Shown here piece after piece: positions 21,644-32,230 of a stretch of DNA of 64,000 nt. The DNA is taken from NCBI GenBank assembly GCA_030490835.1, contig CM059972.1, forward strand, positions 34,699,452 to 34,763,451, in the 5' to 3' direction. Numbering within the stretch: the first letter of the stretch is position 1; each line of letters begins with the position of its first letter. The translations under genes and the position numbers were made by a program. A model generated the notes under the pieces. That model searched no databases and was not told the DNA's origin. It worked only from the letters and a program-made list of their open reading frames with translations. The DNA is from Annona cherimola (Eukaryota > Streptophyta > Magnoliopsida > Magnoliales > Annonaceae).

Positions 21644-22237
21644 CTACCTGGTTGGTTTCTCAGGCTGATGGACTGATTGGCGATTCCTTGGTGAGAGCAG
21701 TTGATGGGAACTTGTTGTCTTGTTGCCTGGAGTTTCCATAGCCCGTTTCATAAGCTTAATTTCCTCCTGGGGATCATGAATGAGCTGAGACTTGGGTGTA
21801 AGAACCTCATCTTCTTCGCCCACCATGTAAGAGGCTTCAAATTGGCCTCTTGGCAGAGCGGCCCTAATACCTTCAGGATGAGAGAGGCTACAGAATGGCG
21901 GCGTAATGGGCATTGCAGCTGCCCTTAATCGGGTCAACATCTCCAAAGCTTTTGAAGTGCTTGGCTGGGTGAGGTCCACCATGTTAACTTTCATTGTTTG
22001 GAGGAGATGTCTCCTTCTTTTAGCTTCTCTCTTGGGGTGCAGCATCCGGTGCTTTGGTCGGGATGGGGCCACGACAGGCACATAAGTCATATCCTCCCTC
22101 AGTCTGATCAATGAGGCGAATTGATTTTTGTGTATAAAATTTGGGATTAGCCTGAGCGCCGTACGTGGATATGTTGTATGCCACTTGTGAGGATACCGCC
22201 ATTTGTTAAAGAGTCTTGGCTTTTGGAATGCTCTCAA
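21644..22237 (-). pseudogene. Tat-like gag N-terminal region
   Basis: A basic 197-residue frame (RPKHRMLHPKREAKRRRHLL ... LTPKSQLIHDPQEEIKLMKR) precedes the capsid frame, from which it is separated by about 60 bases containing a stop. I do not recognise a domain. The sequence from 22238 to 22517 continues the leader coding region but no frame stays open. Confidence 0.5.
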
Positions 22238-22517
22238 TTTGCTAGCATTCTGCAGTGGCTTCTTTTACGGCCTACCCCTTTGTCGGGGGTGTGAGAACAG
22301 CCTATATCTTGGCTCTGGTGGCAGTGATGATGAAGCCTTCAAGTTTAAACGGGAAGTTTTTTTCCCGAACTGTTTTTTCTGATGTGCTTTTTCCTTGGTT
22401 TCCTTGATGCATGATGAGGAACCGTTACTATGTTGGCAGTATCATCGTGACCTGGAGACTTGGCTCTAGCTTGTGAGCTAGATGGAGCAGCGATTGACTG
22501 ATGGGGTGAATGCATTG

Positions 22518-22522
22518 GATTG
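22518..22522. repeat. target-site duplication gattg (left copy)
   Basis: gattg precedes the LTR terminus TGATAAG at 22523 and recurs at 34733-34737 after the CA terminus at 34732. Both LTRs therefore belong to one insertion. Confidence 0.95.
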
Positions 22523-25000
22523 TGATAAGTCTAAAATTTTTTATTTATTTTCATATTAAATTCACGCTATTAAATATTAAAATGTTAATTAAATGCATGT
22601 TTTAAGTAAAATTTCGTGAAAATTACGATTTTCATAAAATATCTAATTTTGCTATAAAACGGTTCATTTTCTTAAAAATATAAAATTATGACTCAATCTC
22701 CAAGAAAATTTTAACGTTAAAATATGTATTAGCGTATTAGTATAATTTGGGCAAAAAAAAGTTATAAAACCATATAATTGGAAAAATCATACATATATAA
22801 CTATAATTATATTTTAAAATAGGGGAAACAAAGTAAATTATTATAAATCAATTAAAGGATTAAGCTAAGATGATATATGATATTGTTGAAACTATTTATC
22901 AAAGAATTAATATGTAAATTCGTATTACGGTGCTTGAGTACAGGCAACCGTACACCACCGAAGCACCAGTTCGGTGCTCCACCATCTTCCCCAACTTGAC
23001 TGTCAATGGCTTCTTCTCCAAATCCGTCCATTTGAAGCAGTGCAACAAGCCAAGCCACGCATAAAATCGCATTCGCAACAAAGCAAATCAACAACTGCCC
23101 ATGGCGTGACCGGATTTTTATGTAGGCGAGCAACCTTTTCCATCAAAACTGGCAGCCATGGCAGCAACGATTCGGCATCCGTCTAGGTCGACTACGGTCA
23201 TCTTCGAAGCAGGCAGACGAACCCATTCACGGCAGCAAAATCTCAGCCAACCGTCCACACCACACGGACAAATTCGGCGGCCATGGAAGCTCCATCTTCC
23301 CCACCGGCAGCAGCTGCCTTCTAATTCATTCCCTGAATCCGGCAAGTGACGAGCTCGGCACTGGCGTATCCCAGCAGTCGACAACTTCAGCATTCTCCCC
23401 ATCGATTCCGGCCACAAATTGCCCAAACCGAATCCACCAGAGATTGCGAGGAAACCTGCATCCAGCCACAAAAAATTCTGGGCAGCCATGGAAAATCCGA
23501 GCATCGCCGCTGCAACCCACCAGTAAGCATGCATCTCAGCACAGAACTTTAATTCCAGCAATTACAGGCAGCCACGAAAATCTCTAGCCTCTCCAATCAA
23601 GTAAACCAGCAGCAAATCGACAACTTCATTTTCCAAGAACCGTAGAACCCGATTTCTATTTAGCTTCGTCTGCAATTCGGCACGGCAATCCATCTCTCCA
23701 CCGTTCCCCCCAATTCGAAGATAGCCATGGCTTTCTCTGCCTTCGGCGATCCGATCCCATGGCTCATTGCTCTTGCCTTTTTCTTCACCCGCGGTTTCCT
23801 AAAGACCGGCCTTGGCAACCGTGTTGCACATCAGTTCGTGTCTCCCTTCGGTGGCTCGTCTCTGGATTTGGGATAGAGCTTGGTATTCAGCGAGGCACTG
23901 CTTACGCCGGCCATTCTCTCCGTTTCTGCTCGGGCCGATCTCGGTGATCACTTCATCCATGTTTTTGACAGCCATGGCAACAATCCTTGAAGAAATCAAT
24001 GAAGGAAAAGCCCACTTCAGCAGCGGCCATGATTCTGTTTCACCTCTAAGCGGTTTGGCAAAATCCAAGTTGAAATTGAAATCGGAAGATGGAAATCTAA
24101 GCATGCTAGCACCGGTCATGAAAGCGTGGAATCTAGCCTCCCCTAAAAATATGACGAAGTAGAATTTTCAGCACCCACGAATTGTTTTGTGCAACAATCG
24201 AGACAGCAACCCTTCGTCAAGCTCAAATAGCTGCACGAAAATGGAGAAGCAACGAATGCAGCCAAGGCAAGCAGCGAAATGAATCCCACATCGGATTCGA
24301 CTTTGGAGGGAGGGCCCCTCACACATCTATAAAAGGGACCCTCCACTCATCCTAAGAGAACAACTATCTCTACCATCACTTGAAGTGGGGCCCATCTAGG
24401 TGGGACTTTTGCTAAGTGGGAAAAACTCCAAGGGCTTGGATTGCTTCCCAAAGAGAGTGGTTTTTTTTCGAGCAAAAATTAGGGTAAATAAATTTTCTAT
24501 TAATTATAGCTTTTCTTTAATGCTTTGTAGTTGTTAATTTTAGATTTGTAATATTTAGCATAGATTTACTGCTTTATGCATTGTAATTCTCAGATTACAT
24601 TTAATGCAATTTTCATTCCTGTTTTCGTAGATTAATTTTTACTTTTGTAGTCTTTTAATTACTGTCCTAGTTTAGATTTAATTTTTAGTTATTTGCAATT
24701 TCTTCTTTCCTTTCTCTGTCTCTTTCTCTCTCTTATTTATCTGCTTTCTCTCTCTTCTTTCTTCTCTCTCTAATTTCTTTTTCTCTAATTTCTTTCTTTC
24801 TCTTCTCTGCATCCTCTTTCACTTTTCTCTTTTATTTTTGCTTAAAATAATTCAAAATATATAGCCTCTCTGTGGATTCGACCCGACTCACCGTTATTCT
24901 ACACTATCATCCGCATAGTGGTAGCGTTAATGTGTTTCGGTTAATTTTAATTAAACTGGTGATCACAGTGCTCTTAACGACAAGAACTTGGTGCGCATCA
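22523..25000 (+). repeat. Athila 5' LTR (2478 bp)
   Basis: Starts tgataagtct and ends gtgcgcatca; matches 32231-34732. U3 is AT-rich at first, then GC-rich (about 22930-24330). USE and TATA boxes lie at 24283 and 24328, and a CT-rich stretch follows (about 24710-24835). ORFs seen on both strands inside are not protein-like and are not called. Confidence 0.95.
24283..24335 (+). promoter_or_regulatory. snRNA-type promoter in the Athila 5' LTR: USE plus TATA
   Basis: ATCCCACATCG (24283-24293) matches the plant snRNA upstream sequence element. TATAAAAG starts at 24328. The 34-bp gap equals that of polymerase II snRNA promoters. Transcription would be expected to start about 30 bases after the TATA box. 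Confidence 0.7.
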
Positions 25001-25006
25001 AGTTTT

Positions 25007-25024
25007 TGGCGCCGTTGCCGGGGA
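25007..25024 (+). promoter_or_regulatory. Primer-binding site for tRNA-Asp
   Basis: tggcgccgttgccgggga lies 6 bases after the 5' LTR and is complementary to the 3' end of plant tRNA-Asp, the usual Athila primer. Confidence 0.95.
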
Positions 25025-25642
25025 GGCATGAAATTTTGAATTAATTCCCTTAATGATCTGAATTTTTCTTTATTAAATCTAATTTTGTGTTGCTTTATTT
25101 CATGTTAACTACTATGCTGTTTGTTTAATATCATTGCTTTCCTATTAATCATCACTCAGTTTATTTATCTATTTTCTTTACGTTAAAAAAATTATGTATT
25201 AAATTTTATCAATATTTGTACACATGTACTAACTGCTAATTGCGTCTAATTGAGATACATGTGTGTGATTGACTAACTCGCATCATCTAAAAAATTCTAA
25301 AAATTCGCATCATCTAAAAGCCTTAACGTTTGCATCTCCCTTCTTTAACCCCCATGTCTACACCTTTTTATATTTTTCCATTTCTGATCTTGAACCCCTC
25401 TTCTACACCTTTTTACATTTCTATTTTCCACGTTTAATTTCTGCCATTAACTCGCATCATACCTAACCAGCTAACCTGTTAACTCGCATTTTATAGTGGT
25501 TTTGCATTTACATATTTTTCCTTGGTGTATGTATATTTTATTTTGTCATTTAGTTCATGGGTATATATTTTCAAGCCTACTTTACCCTTTTTAAGCCCAT
25601 TTACCGACCCATCATAGTGCGCTAAAAAAACATTAATGATAT
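25025..25642 (+). other. Athila leader, AT-rich, no gene
   Basis: Untranslated leader between the PBS and gag. It holds short direct repeats (aactcgcatcat at about 25274, 25305 and 25449) and no ORF that looks like protein. Confidence 0.6.
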
Positions 25643-27672
25643 ATGCATGGTAGGAGATCTTTAAATCCTGATTTGATAGAACCAAACCTTGAAATTGAAA
25701 GATTTCTACATCAACTAAGAAAATCACAAAAGTATATAATGGATCAAAATCAAATGTTAGAAATGAATAATCCTGAACCTAATCCTCCTAAACAAATGAA
25801 AGAATATTTCATTCCAACCAATTATAATCCCTCTTCTTGCATTCAACAACCTCAAACTCAAGCCAATCAATATGAAATCAAACCAGGAACCATCCAAATG
25901 CTTCCCTCTTTTTATGGAAATACTAATGAAGATCCTTATAAGCATTTAGATGAATTTTTAGAAATTTGCTCCACAGTGAAAATACAAGGTTTCTCTGATG
26001 ACGCTCTCAAATTGAGACTTTTTCCATTTTCCCTTCAAGATATGGCTAAATATTGGTTAGGTACTCTAAGTAGACCTATTACTACTTGGAATACGATGCA
26101 ACAAGAATTTCTAAAAAAATTCTATCCTATAGGCCGAACCAATACCATGAGAAGAGCAATTACCCAATTTTCCCAAACACCTGGGGAGCAAATCCATGAA
26201 TCCTGGGAAAGACTAAAAGAATTGTTAAGAAAATGTCCACATCACGGGCTATCCAAATGGCAGATTGTCCAAGCCTTTTATGAGGGATTAGCTGATCATT
26301 ATAAGCAAATGGTAGACGCATCATGTGGAGGAGCATTTATGAGCAAAAGTGAAGATGAAGCATATGACTTATTTGAAATGCTTAGTGAAAATTCCATAAA
26401 TCATGCTTCATTATCATCATATGAAAGAAATATGAGCTTATGTAAAAAGGCAGGATTATATGAAGTTAAAAATTACATGGAACCTAATTCAAGAATAGAT
26501 ATAAATTTTATTGCACAAAAATTAGAAAAATTAGAAAAAATGGATGACCTAACCCAAAAAGTAAATCAAATGTGGAATAATCAACTCCCACCTTGTCCAT
26601 ATCCTAATTTTCAATCGCCTCAAGAAGTTTGTGCCTTGTGTTCAAGCCCAACACATCCTGTAAATGAATGCCCTACTGCAGCTCAACTCCCACCTTTCAT
26701 CCAAGAGCAAGTACAGGCAGCTCAAGGATTTTCCAAACCAAATAATGATCCATACTCCAACACTTATAATCCAGGGTGGAGAAATCATCCTAATTTTCTT
26801 AGAAAAATCAAGCTCAACACCAAGTTGTGAATCCCTCTACTTCACACTTTCCCAAACCTCCAACACAAAATTACTACCAAAATCAACAACCGCAACCTAA
26901 CTTTCAAACTACTGCATACTCAAAAGGACCACAAATTGAGTCACAAGCCAATTATTCATCAAGCTACCAACCCCCTTCCCCAGCTAATGATGTTAACGAG
27001 AAATTTGCAGAACTAAAACAATTTTTCCAACAATCTATATCTAAGTTGGAAAGTCATGTGGGTCAATCAATATCAAACTTAGAAAATCAGATAGGTCAAA
27101 TAGCTGAAGCAAACAGAAAAAGAGAGGTAGGACATCTACCTAGTTAACCAATACCCAATCCAAGAAATTATCCTCCAGGTTTTCAAAATAAACCAGGTAT
27201 ATTAAAAAACCCACAATTTGAAAATGCAAGAGCAATTTCTACGTTAAGAAGTGGTAAAATTTTAGAAGACCCATATAAATCCAAAGTTATTAATGAAAAT
27301 TCTAGTCAAATGAAACAAAAAGAAATTTTATAGTATGACGAAGAATTAGTAGAAACCGGGTTGGGGGGAGAAGATAAAGGGGAAGGAATAATAGATAAAG
27401 ACCCCAATAAATATCAACTTGTAGCTCCCTTCCCGAGTGCCTTAAAAGCGAAATCTGCTAGTAAACAAAAGCTTGCACGAAATGAGGAAATGATGGAATT
27501 GTTCAAACAAGTTAACATTAACATTCCTCTTATTGACGCTATCAAACATGTTCCAGTCTATGCGAAGTTTTTAAAAGACCTTTGCACTCAAAAGAGAGAA
27601 CCTCGTTCTGCTCTGCAAAAGATCATGCTTCCAGTAGAGGCGAGTGCAGCAATTTTGGGCAAACTTCCATAA
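25643..27672 (+). pseudogene. gag: Athila gag
   Basis: From the ATG at 25643 the first 395 residues contain the capsid core (IQMLPSFYGNTNEDPYKHL, DMAKYWLGTLSRPITTW, EFLKKFYPIGRTNTMRR). A zinc knuckle CALCSSPTHPVNEC follows at about 26630-26671. A frameshift near 26825 moves reading by one base. The second half (coiled-coil-like FAELKQFFQQSISKLE, then ISTLRSGK) continues in the new frame, with stops at 27145, 27331 and 27670. It would form the particle shell in an intact relative. Confidence 0.9.
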
Positions 27673-29988
27673 AAATTACAAGATCCTGGTACTCCACTTA
27701 TTTCTTGTGACATAGGCGGAATAACATTTGATAAAGCACTTTTAGACCTTGGGGCTAGTGTTAATCTCTTACCCACTTCTGTTTATGAAAAATTTAACAT
27801 GGGAGAATTAAAACCTACTTCAGTCATTCTACAACTTGCAGACAGATCAGTAAAAACCCCACGGGGACTTATTGAAGATGTTATAATAAAATTTAATGAT
27901 TGTTATTTTCCAGCGGATTTTCTTATTCTTGACATGACCTCAAATTCAGAGCTAAACAATGCATCAATCATTTTAGGGCGCCCATTCTTAGCCGCAACAA
28001 AAGCTAATATTAATTGTGAAACTGGTATAATGGACATCTCATTTGGGGGTGAAAAATTCAAAATTGATATTTTTAAAGCTTCTAAGTACCCACACGGTGA
28101 TGAAGGGTGTCTTATGGTTGACATTATCAATGATTTGACAAGTTTCACGCTCGATTTTGAACATAATTCCATAAACGAGGTAAATGCTTTAAATAATTGT
28201 CCTCCGCCCTTTAACAATTGGAATACTGTTGAACCTTTACCAATTTTGCAATCTCAACCATCACCTCCATCTACTGAGTTACGACCACAACTTGAGCTTA
28301 AATCTCTACCTACCTCTCTTAAATATGCATTTTTGGGTCCTAATCAAACGCTACCAGTAGTGATAGCCTCAAATCTAACTATAACTCAAGAAAAACAACT
28401 TGTTAAAATTCTTAGAATGCATAAGAGTGCTATAGGTTGGTCAGTGGCTGATTTAAAAGGAATAAGCCCATCTATTTGCATGCATCACATATACTTGGAG
28501 GAAAATGCTAAACCAAGTAGAGAAATGCAAAGAAGACTCAACCCCATTATGAAAGAGGTAGTGAAAAAGGAAGTTGTCAAATTGCTTGATGCAGGAATCA
28601 TCTATCCAATTTTTGATAGTAAATGGGTAAGCCCAACCCAAGTCGTACCAAAGAAATCTGGACTCACAGTTATAACCAATGAAAAAGGTGAAGCATTGCC
28701 TACTAGATTGACTACAGGATGGAGAGTCTGCATTGATTATAGAAAATTAAATGCTATGACTAAGAAAGATCATTTTCCACTCCCATTCATTGATCAAATC
28801 CTAGAAAAATTAGCAGGTCAAAAATACTTTTGTTTTCTAGATGGATATTCAGGATACAATCAGGTTGCTATTTATCCAAAAGATCAAGGAAAGACCACCT
28901 TTACTTGCCCATATGGCACATTTGCATTTAGGAGAATGCCGTTCGGACTATGCAACGCACCTGCAACCTTTCGACGGTGTATGATGGCAATCTTCTCAGA
29001 TATGGTAGGGGAATTTCTTGAAATTTTTATGGATGATTTTTCACTTTTTGGAGAGTCATTTGACATTTTTTTGGAAAATTTAGAAAAAGTGCTAAAAAGA
29101 TGTATAGAAAAGAATCTAGTACTGAGTTGGGAAAAGAGCCATTTTATGGTTAATGAAGGAATAGTTCTTGGCCATATAGTCTCTGAACGAGGAATAGAAG
29201 TAGATAAAGCAAAAATCGATTTAATTACTAATCTACCACCTCCAATCTCAGTGAGACAAGTTCGATCATTCCTAGGTCATGCTGGCTTCTATCGTCGGTT
29301 TATTCAAGATTTTTCTAAAATCTCTAGACCATTAACCAAAGCTCCAATTCTTCAATCCCCTGATTGGTCCCTACCATTTGAAATTATGTGTGATGCCTCT
29401 GATTTTGCTGTTGGGGCTATTTTAGGGCAAAGGGTAAATAAGAGGCCCGTTGTAATTTACTATGCAAGTAATACACTTACTGATGCCCAAAGCAACTATA
29501 CCACTACAGAAAAAGAACTGCTTGCAGTAGTATTTGCCCTTGAGAAATTTCGTTCTTATCTACTAGGAGCCAAAGTTATTATCTACTCGGGTCATTCAGC
29601 CTTAAAATATCTATTATCTAAAAAAGAGGCAAAACCAAGACTTATTAGATGGATTCTCTTATTACAAGAATTTGATCTTGAAATTCGAGATAAAAAAGGT
29701 TCTGAAAATGTACTCGCTGATCATCTTTCTCGAATTATTACACCAAAGAGCACATCTATAAATGACTCTTTTCCAGATGAGTATCTTTTAGCCGCTACTC
29801 AAACAGCGCCTCCATGGTTTGCACACATTGTCAATTATAAAGCAGTAGGGCAGATTCCAAAAGATTGGACAAAGCAAGAAAGAGATAGATTCTTTGCTCA
29901 AGATAAATATTATATTTGGGAGGATCCGAAACTTTTTAAAATTTGTTCTGATAATATTATTCGCAGATGTGTTCCGGAAACTGAATAA
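27673..29988 (+). pseudogene. pol: Athila pol: protease, reverse transcriptase, RNase H
   Basis: The frame is open from 27673 to 29988, and most of it (from the internal ATG at 27799) spans 729 codons. Protease active site LDLGASVNLLP is at about 27742-27774. RT shows RVCIDYRKLNAMTKKDHFPL, FLDGYSGYNQVAI, MPFGLCNAPATF and an intact IFMDDFSLFG. RNase H has MCDASDFAVGA and TEKELLAVVF, but the third acidic position reads YSGHSALKY (Gly codon at 29590-29592 instead of Asp). The last acidic residue is in LADHLSR. A TAA at 29986-29988 stops the frame just before integrase although the same frame continues after it. RNase H is predicted inactive. Confidence 0.92.
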
Positions 29989-31097
29989 CAAAGTATTTTG
30001 AATTTTTGCCACAATCTCGAATGTGGAGGACACTTTTCAGGAAAGAAAATAGCAGCTAAGGTATTGCAATGCGGTTTTTATTGGCAGACTCTTTTCAAAG
30101 ATGCCTACGATTTTAGCCAATCTTGCATTAAATGTCAAGCAATAGGAAATATTACAAAAAGAAATATGATGCCTTTGAACCCTATTCTTGTCGTTGAAAT
30201 ATTTGATGTATGGGGAATAGATTTTATGGGACCATTTCCACCATCTTATGGATATGAGTACATCTTAGTGGCAGTAGACTATGTATCTAAATGGATTGAG
30301 GCTGCCGCGACTAGGACTAATGATCACAAGGTAGTTTTAAAATTCATTCAAAAAAATATTTTTTCTCGATTTGGTTTTCCTAGGTTATCATTAGCGACGG
30401 AGGAACACACTTTACCAATTATCAGTTTATACTAAATAAATATGGAATCACCCATAAGATAGCCACAGCTTATCATCCTCAGACCAATGGTCAAGTAGAA
30501 GTTTCTAATAGGGAAATTAAAAATATATTGCAAAAGACTGTTAGGCCCGATCGTAAAGATTGGTCGGATAGATTAGATGATGCATTATGGGCCTATAGAA
30601 TAGCATTAAAAACTCCTATTGGAATGTCTCCTTTCAGGTTAGTATATGGAAAAGCTTGTCATCTTCCTGTGGAATTAGAACATAAGGCTTACTGGGCTAT
30701 CAAGCAATACAATTTAGATTTAAATACTGCAGGATCACATCGAAAGTTGCAATTAAATGAGTTGGAAGAATTACGTAAAGAAGCGTATGAAAATTCTCAA
30801 ATTTATAAAAGCAAAATGAAAACATTTCATGATAAACATATATCTAGAAAAAATTTTGAGCACAATCAAAAAGTATGGCTATTTAACTCAAAGTTACGTT
30901 TATTTCCTGGAAAATTAAGATCTCGTTGGGATGGACCTTTCGTTGTGGATAAAGTATTTTCTTATGGTGCTGTGAAAATTCGTGATCCAAAGAGTCGAAA
31001 TATTTTCACAGTGAATGGTCAACGACTTAAACCATATATTGATGACATCTCTAATGATAAGATTATTGAAAAGGTTGGACTGATTGACCCACATTGA
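29989..31097 (+). pseudogene. Athila integrase, one frameshift
   Basis: The zinc-binding part ([11 protein letters not shown] ... CIKCQAIG) and the first catalytic Asp (WGIDFMGPF) are in the frame ending at 30435. Around 30385-30395 a one-base change shifts the frame. In the next frame the second catalytic Asp (ISDGGTHF) and the Glu ([11 protein letters not shown]) are visible, then [16 protein letters not shown] and the C-terminal [11 protein letters not shown], ending at 31097. All DDE residues survive; only the frame is broken. No chromodomain follows, as expected for Athila. Confidence 0.9.
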
Positions 31098-31310
31098 TCG
31101 AAACTTCACAACGTCTGGCTGAAGACGTTAAACTTAGCGCTGATTGGGAGACAACCCAATATTTTCCATATATGTTTGTTTCCTTTTGCAGGAAAAGAAC
31201 ATTTTGTTGTAGGAAAATACTGTTGCATTATTCAATTACAAAATGACACCCTAGATTGTCTCCTTCCCTGCTATCTTATTTTCATAAAATTCTATTTTGT
31301 ATGGCAATAT

Positions 31311-31322
31311 TTAAGTTGGGGG
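31311..31322 (+). other. second polypurine motif
   Basis: ttaagttggggggt closely resembles the tract directly before the 3' LTR (ttaagttgggggtg), but lies about 910 bases upstream of it. Confidence 0.5.
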
Positions 31323-31716
31323 GTCTGGTTTGGTTAACTTGATAAAATATATATATATATATATATGTATACATATAAAATTAAAAAAAAATAATTTAAA
31401 AAAAAATAATTTAAAAAAAAATAATTTAAAAAAATATATATATGAAAAAATATTAAAATAATGATAATAATAATAATAATTAAAATATATATAGGAAGAT
31501 AAATCAAAGTGCACCTGCTATGCTTGGTAGTAAGTGGAGAAGAAAACTGTAATTAGTAAAAATATTTTCATGGTGTTCTTAAAATTTTTATTAGCACTGA
31601 TTGTACTTGCACACCAATGAACTTTGTGGGCATCCTGATAATATAATTTTTCTTTCTCAACAAGTAACATTTAATATCATTGCAATTGATAGCTGTTAGT
31701 TAAAAAAAAATTTTAA

Positions 31717-31862
31717 ATCCTTAGATACCCTGAAATATGGTGAGGGGAGAGAAAAAAAATCCCTAGATATCCTGAAATATGGTGAGGGGAAAATAAAAAT
31801 AAAAAATAAAATAAAAAATAAAAAATAAAACCCCAGATATCCTGAAATATGGTGAGGGGAAG
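31717..31862. repeat. three copies of gatatcctgaaatatggtga
   Basis: Three near-identical blocks (about 31720, 31763 and 31837), each followed by gggg and an A-rich spacer of changing length. Found only once in the window. Confidence 0.8.
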
Positions 31863-32218
31863 AAAAAAAATTGATGAAGATAAAAATTTTAAAAACATAT
31901 ATACATATATAAATATATTAACTGTCACTATCATAATTTTGATATGAATATTACCTAGATTGGATGAGTTGAAAATGACTTATTTATCAAATGCCCATTT
32001 CTTCATTAGAACACAAATACATGTGCTATATACTCTTTTATGCATTATGAGATATTTTTACTCATGTTTACTGAAGAAATTTACTTCTAAAACCTACTAT
32101 CATTATTAGCAGTGCATCTAGAATTCTATACAAATTAGTAGTACATTATGATAAAAAAAAAGAAAAAAAAAGAATTATATATTACACTATTTCCATTGCT
32201 AAGGGACTAACAATGTTT

Positions 32219-32230
32219 AAGTTGGGGGTG
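32219..32230 (+). other. Athila polypurine tract
   Basis: aagttgggggtg directly abuts the 3' LTR start TGATAAG at 32231, the expected place for the plus-strand primer. Confidence 0.85.

Larger units (their letters stand above)
31098..32230 (+). other. Athila 3' untranslated region, no envelope ORF
   Basis: More than 1.1 kb of AT-rich sequence without a protein-like frame. It contains poly(A)-rich and TA-rich runs (31345-31500), a three-copy repeat (31717-31862) and two polypurine motifs (31311-31322 and 32219-32230). Some Athila relatives carry an envelope-like gene here; none can be read. Confidence 0.75.

Noticed and set aside
22852..24346. Many short ORFs on both strands, repeated at 32561-34196
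   Set aside because: They are repeated only because both LTRs carry the same sequence; frames are short, Pro/Ser/His-rich and lie upstream of the TATA box.
25007..25024. A tRNA-Asp gene fragment
   Set aside because: Only the 18-base complement of the 3' end is present, next to an LTR, so it is a primer-binding site.
31098..32230. Envelope-like gene of Athila
   Set aside because: No frame longer than about 70 codons with protein-like composition; only AT-rich repeats are seen.
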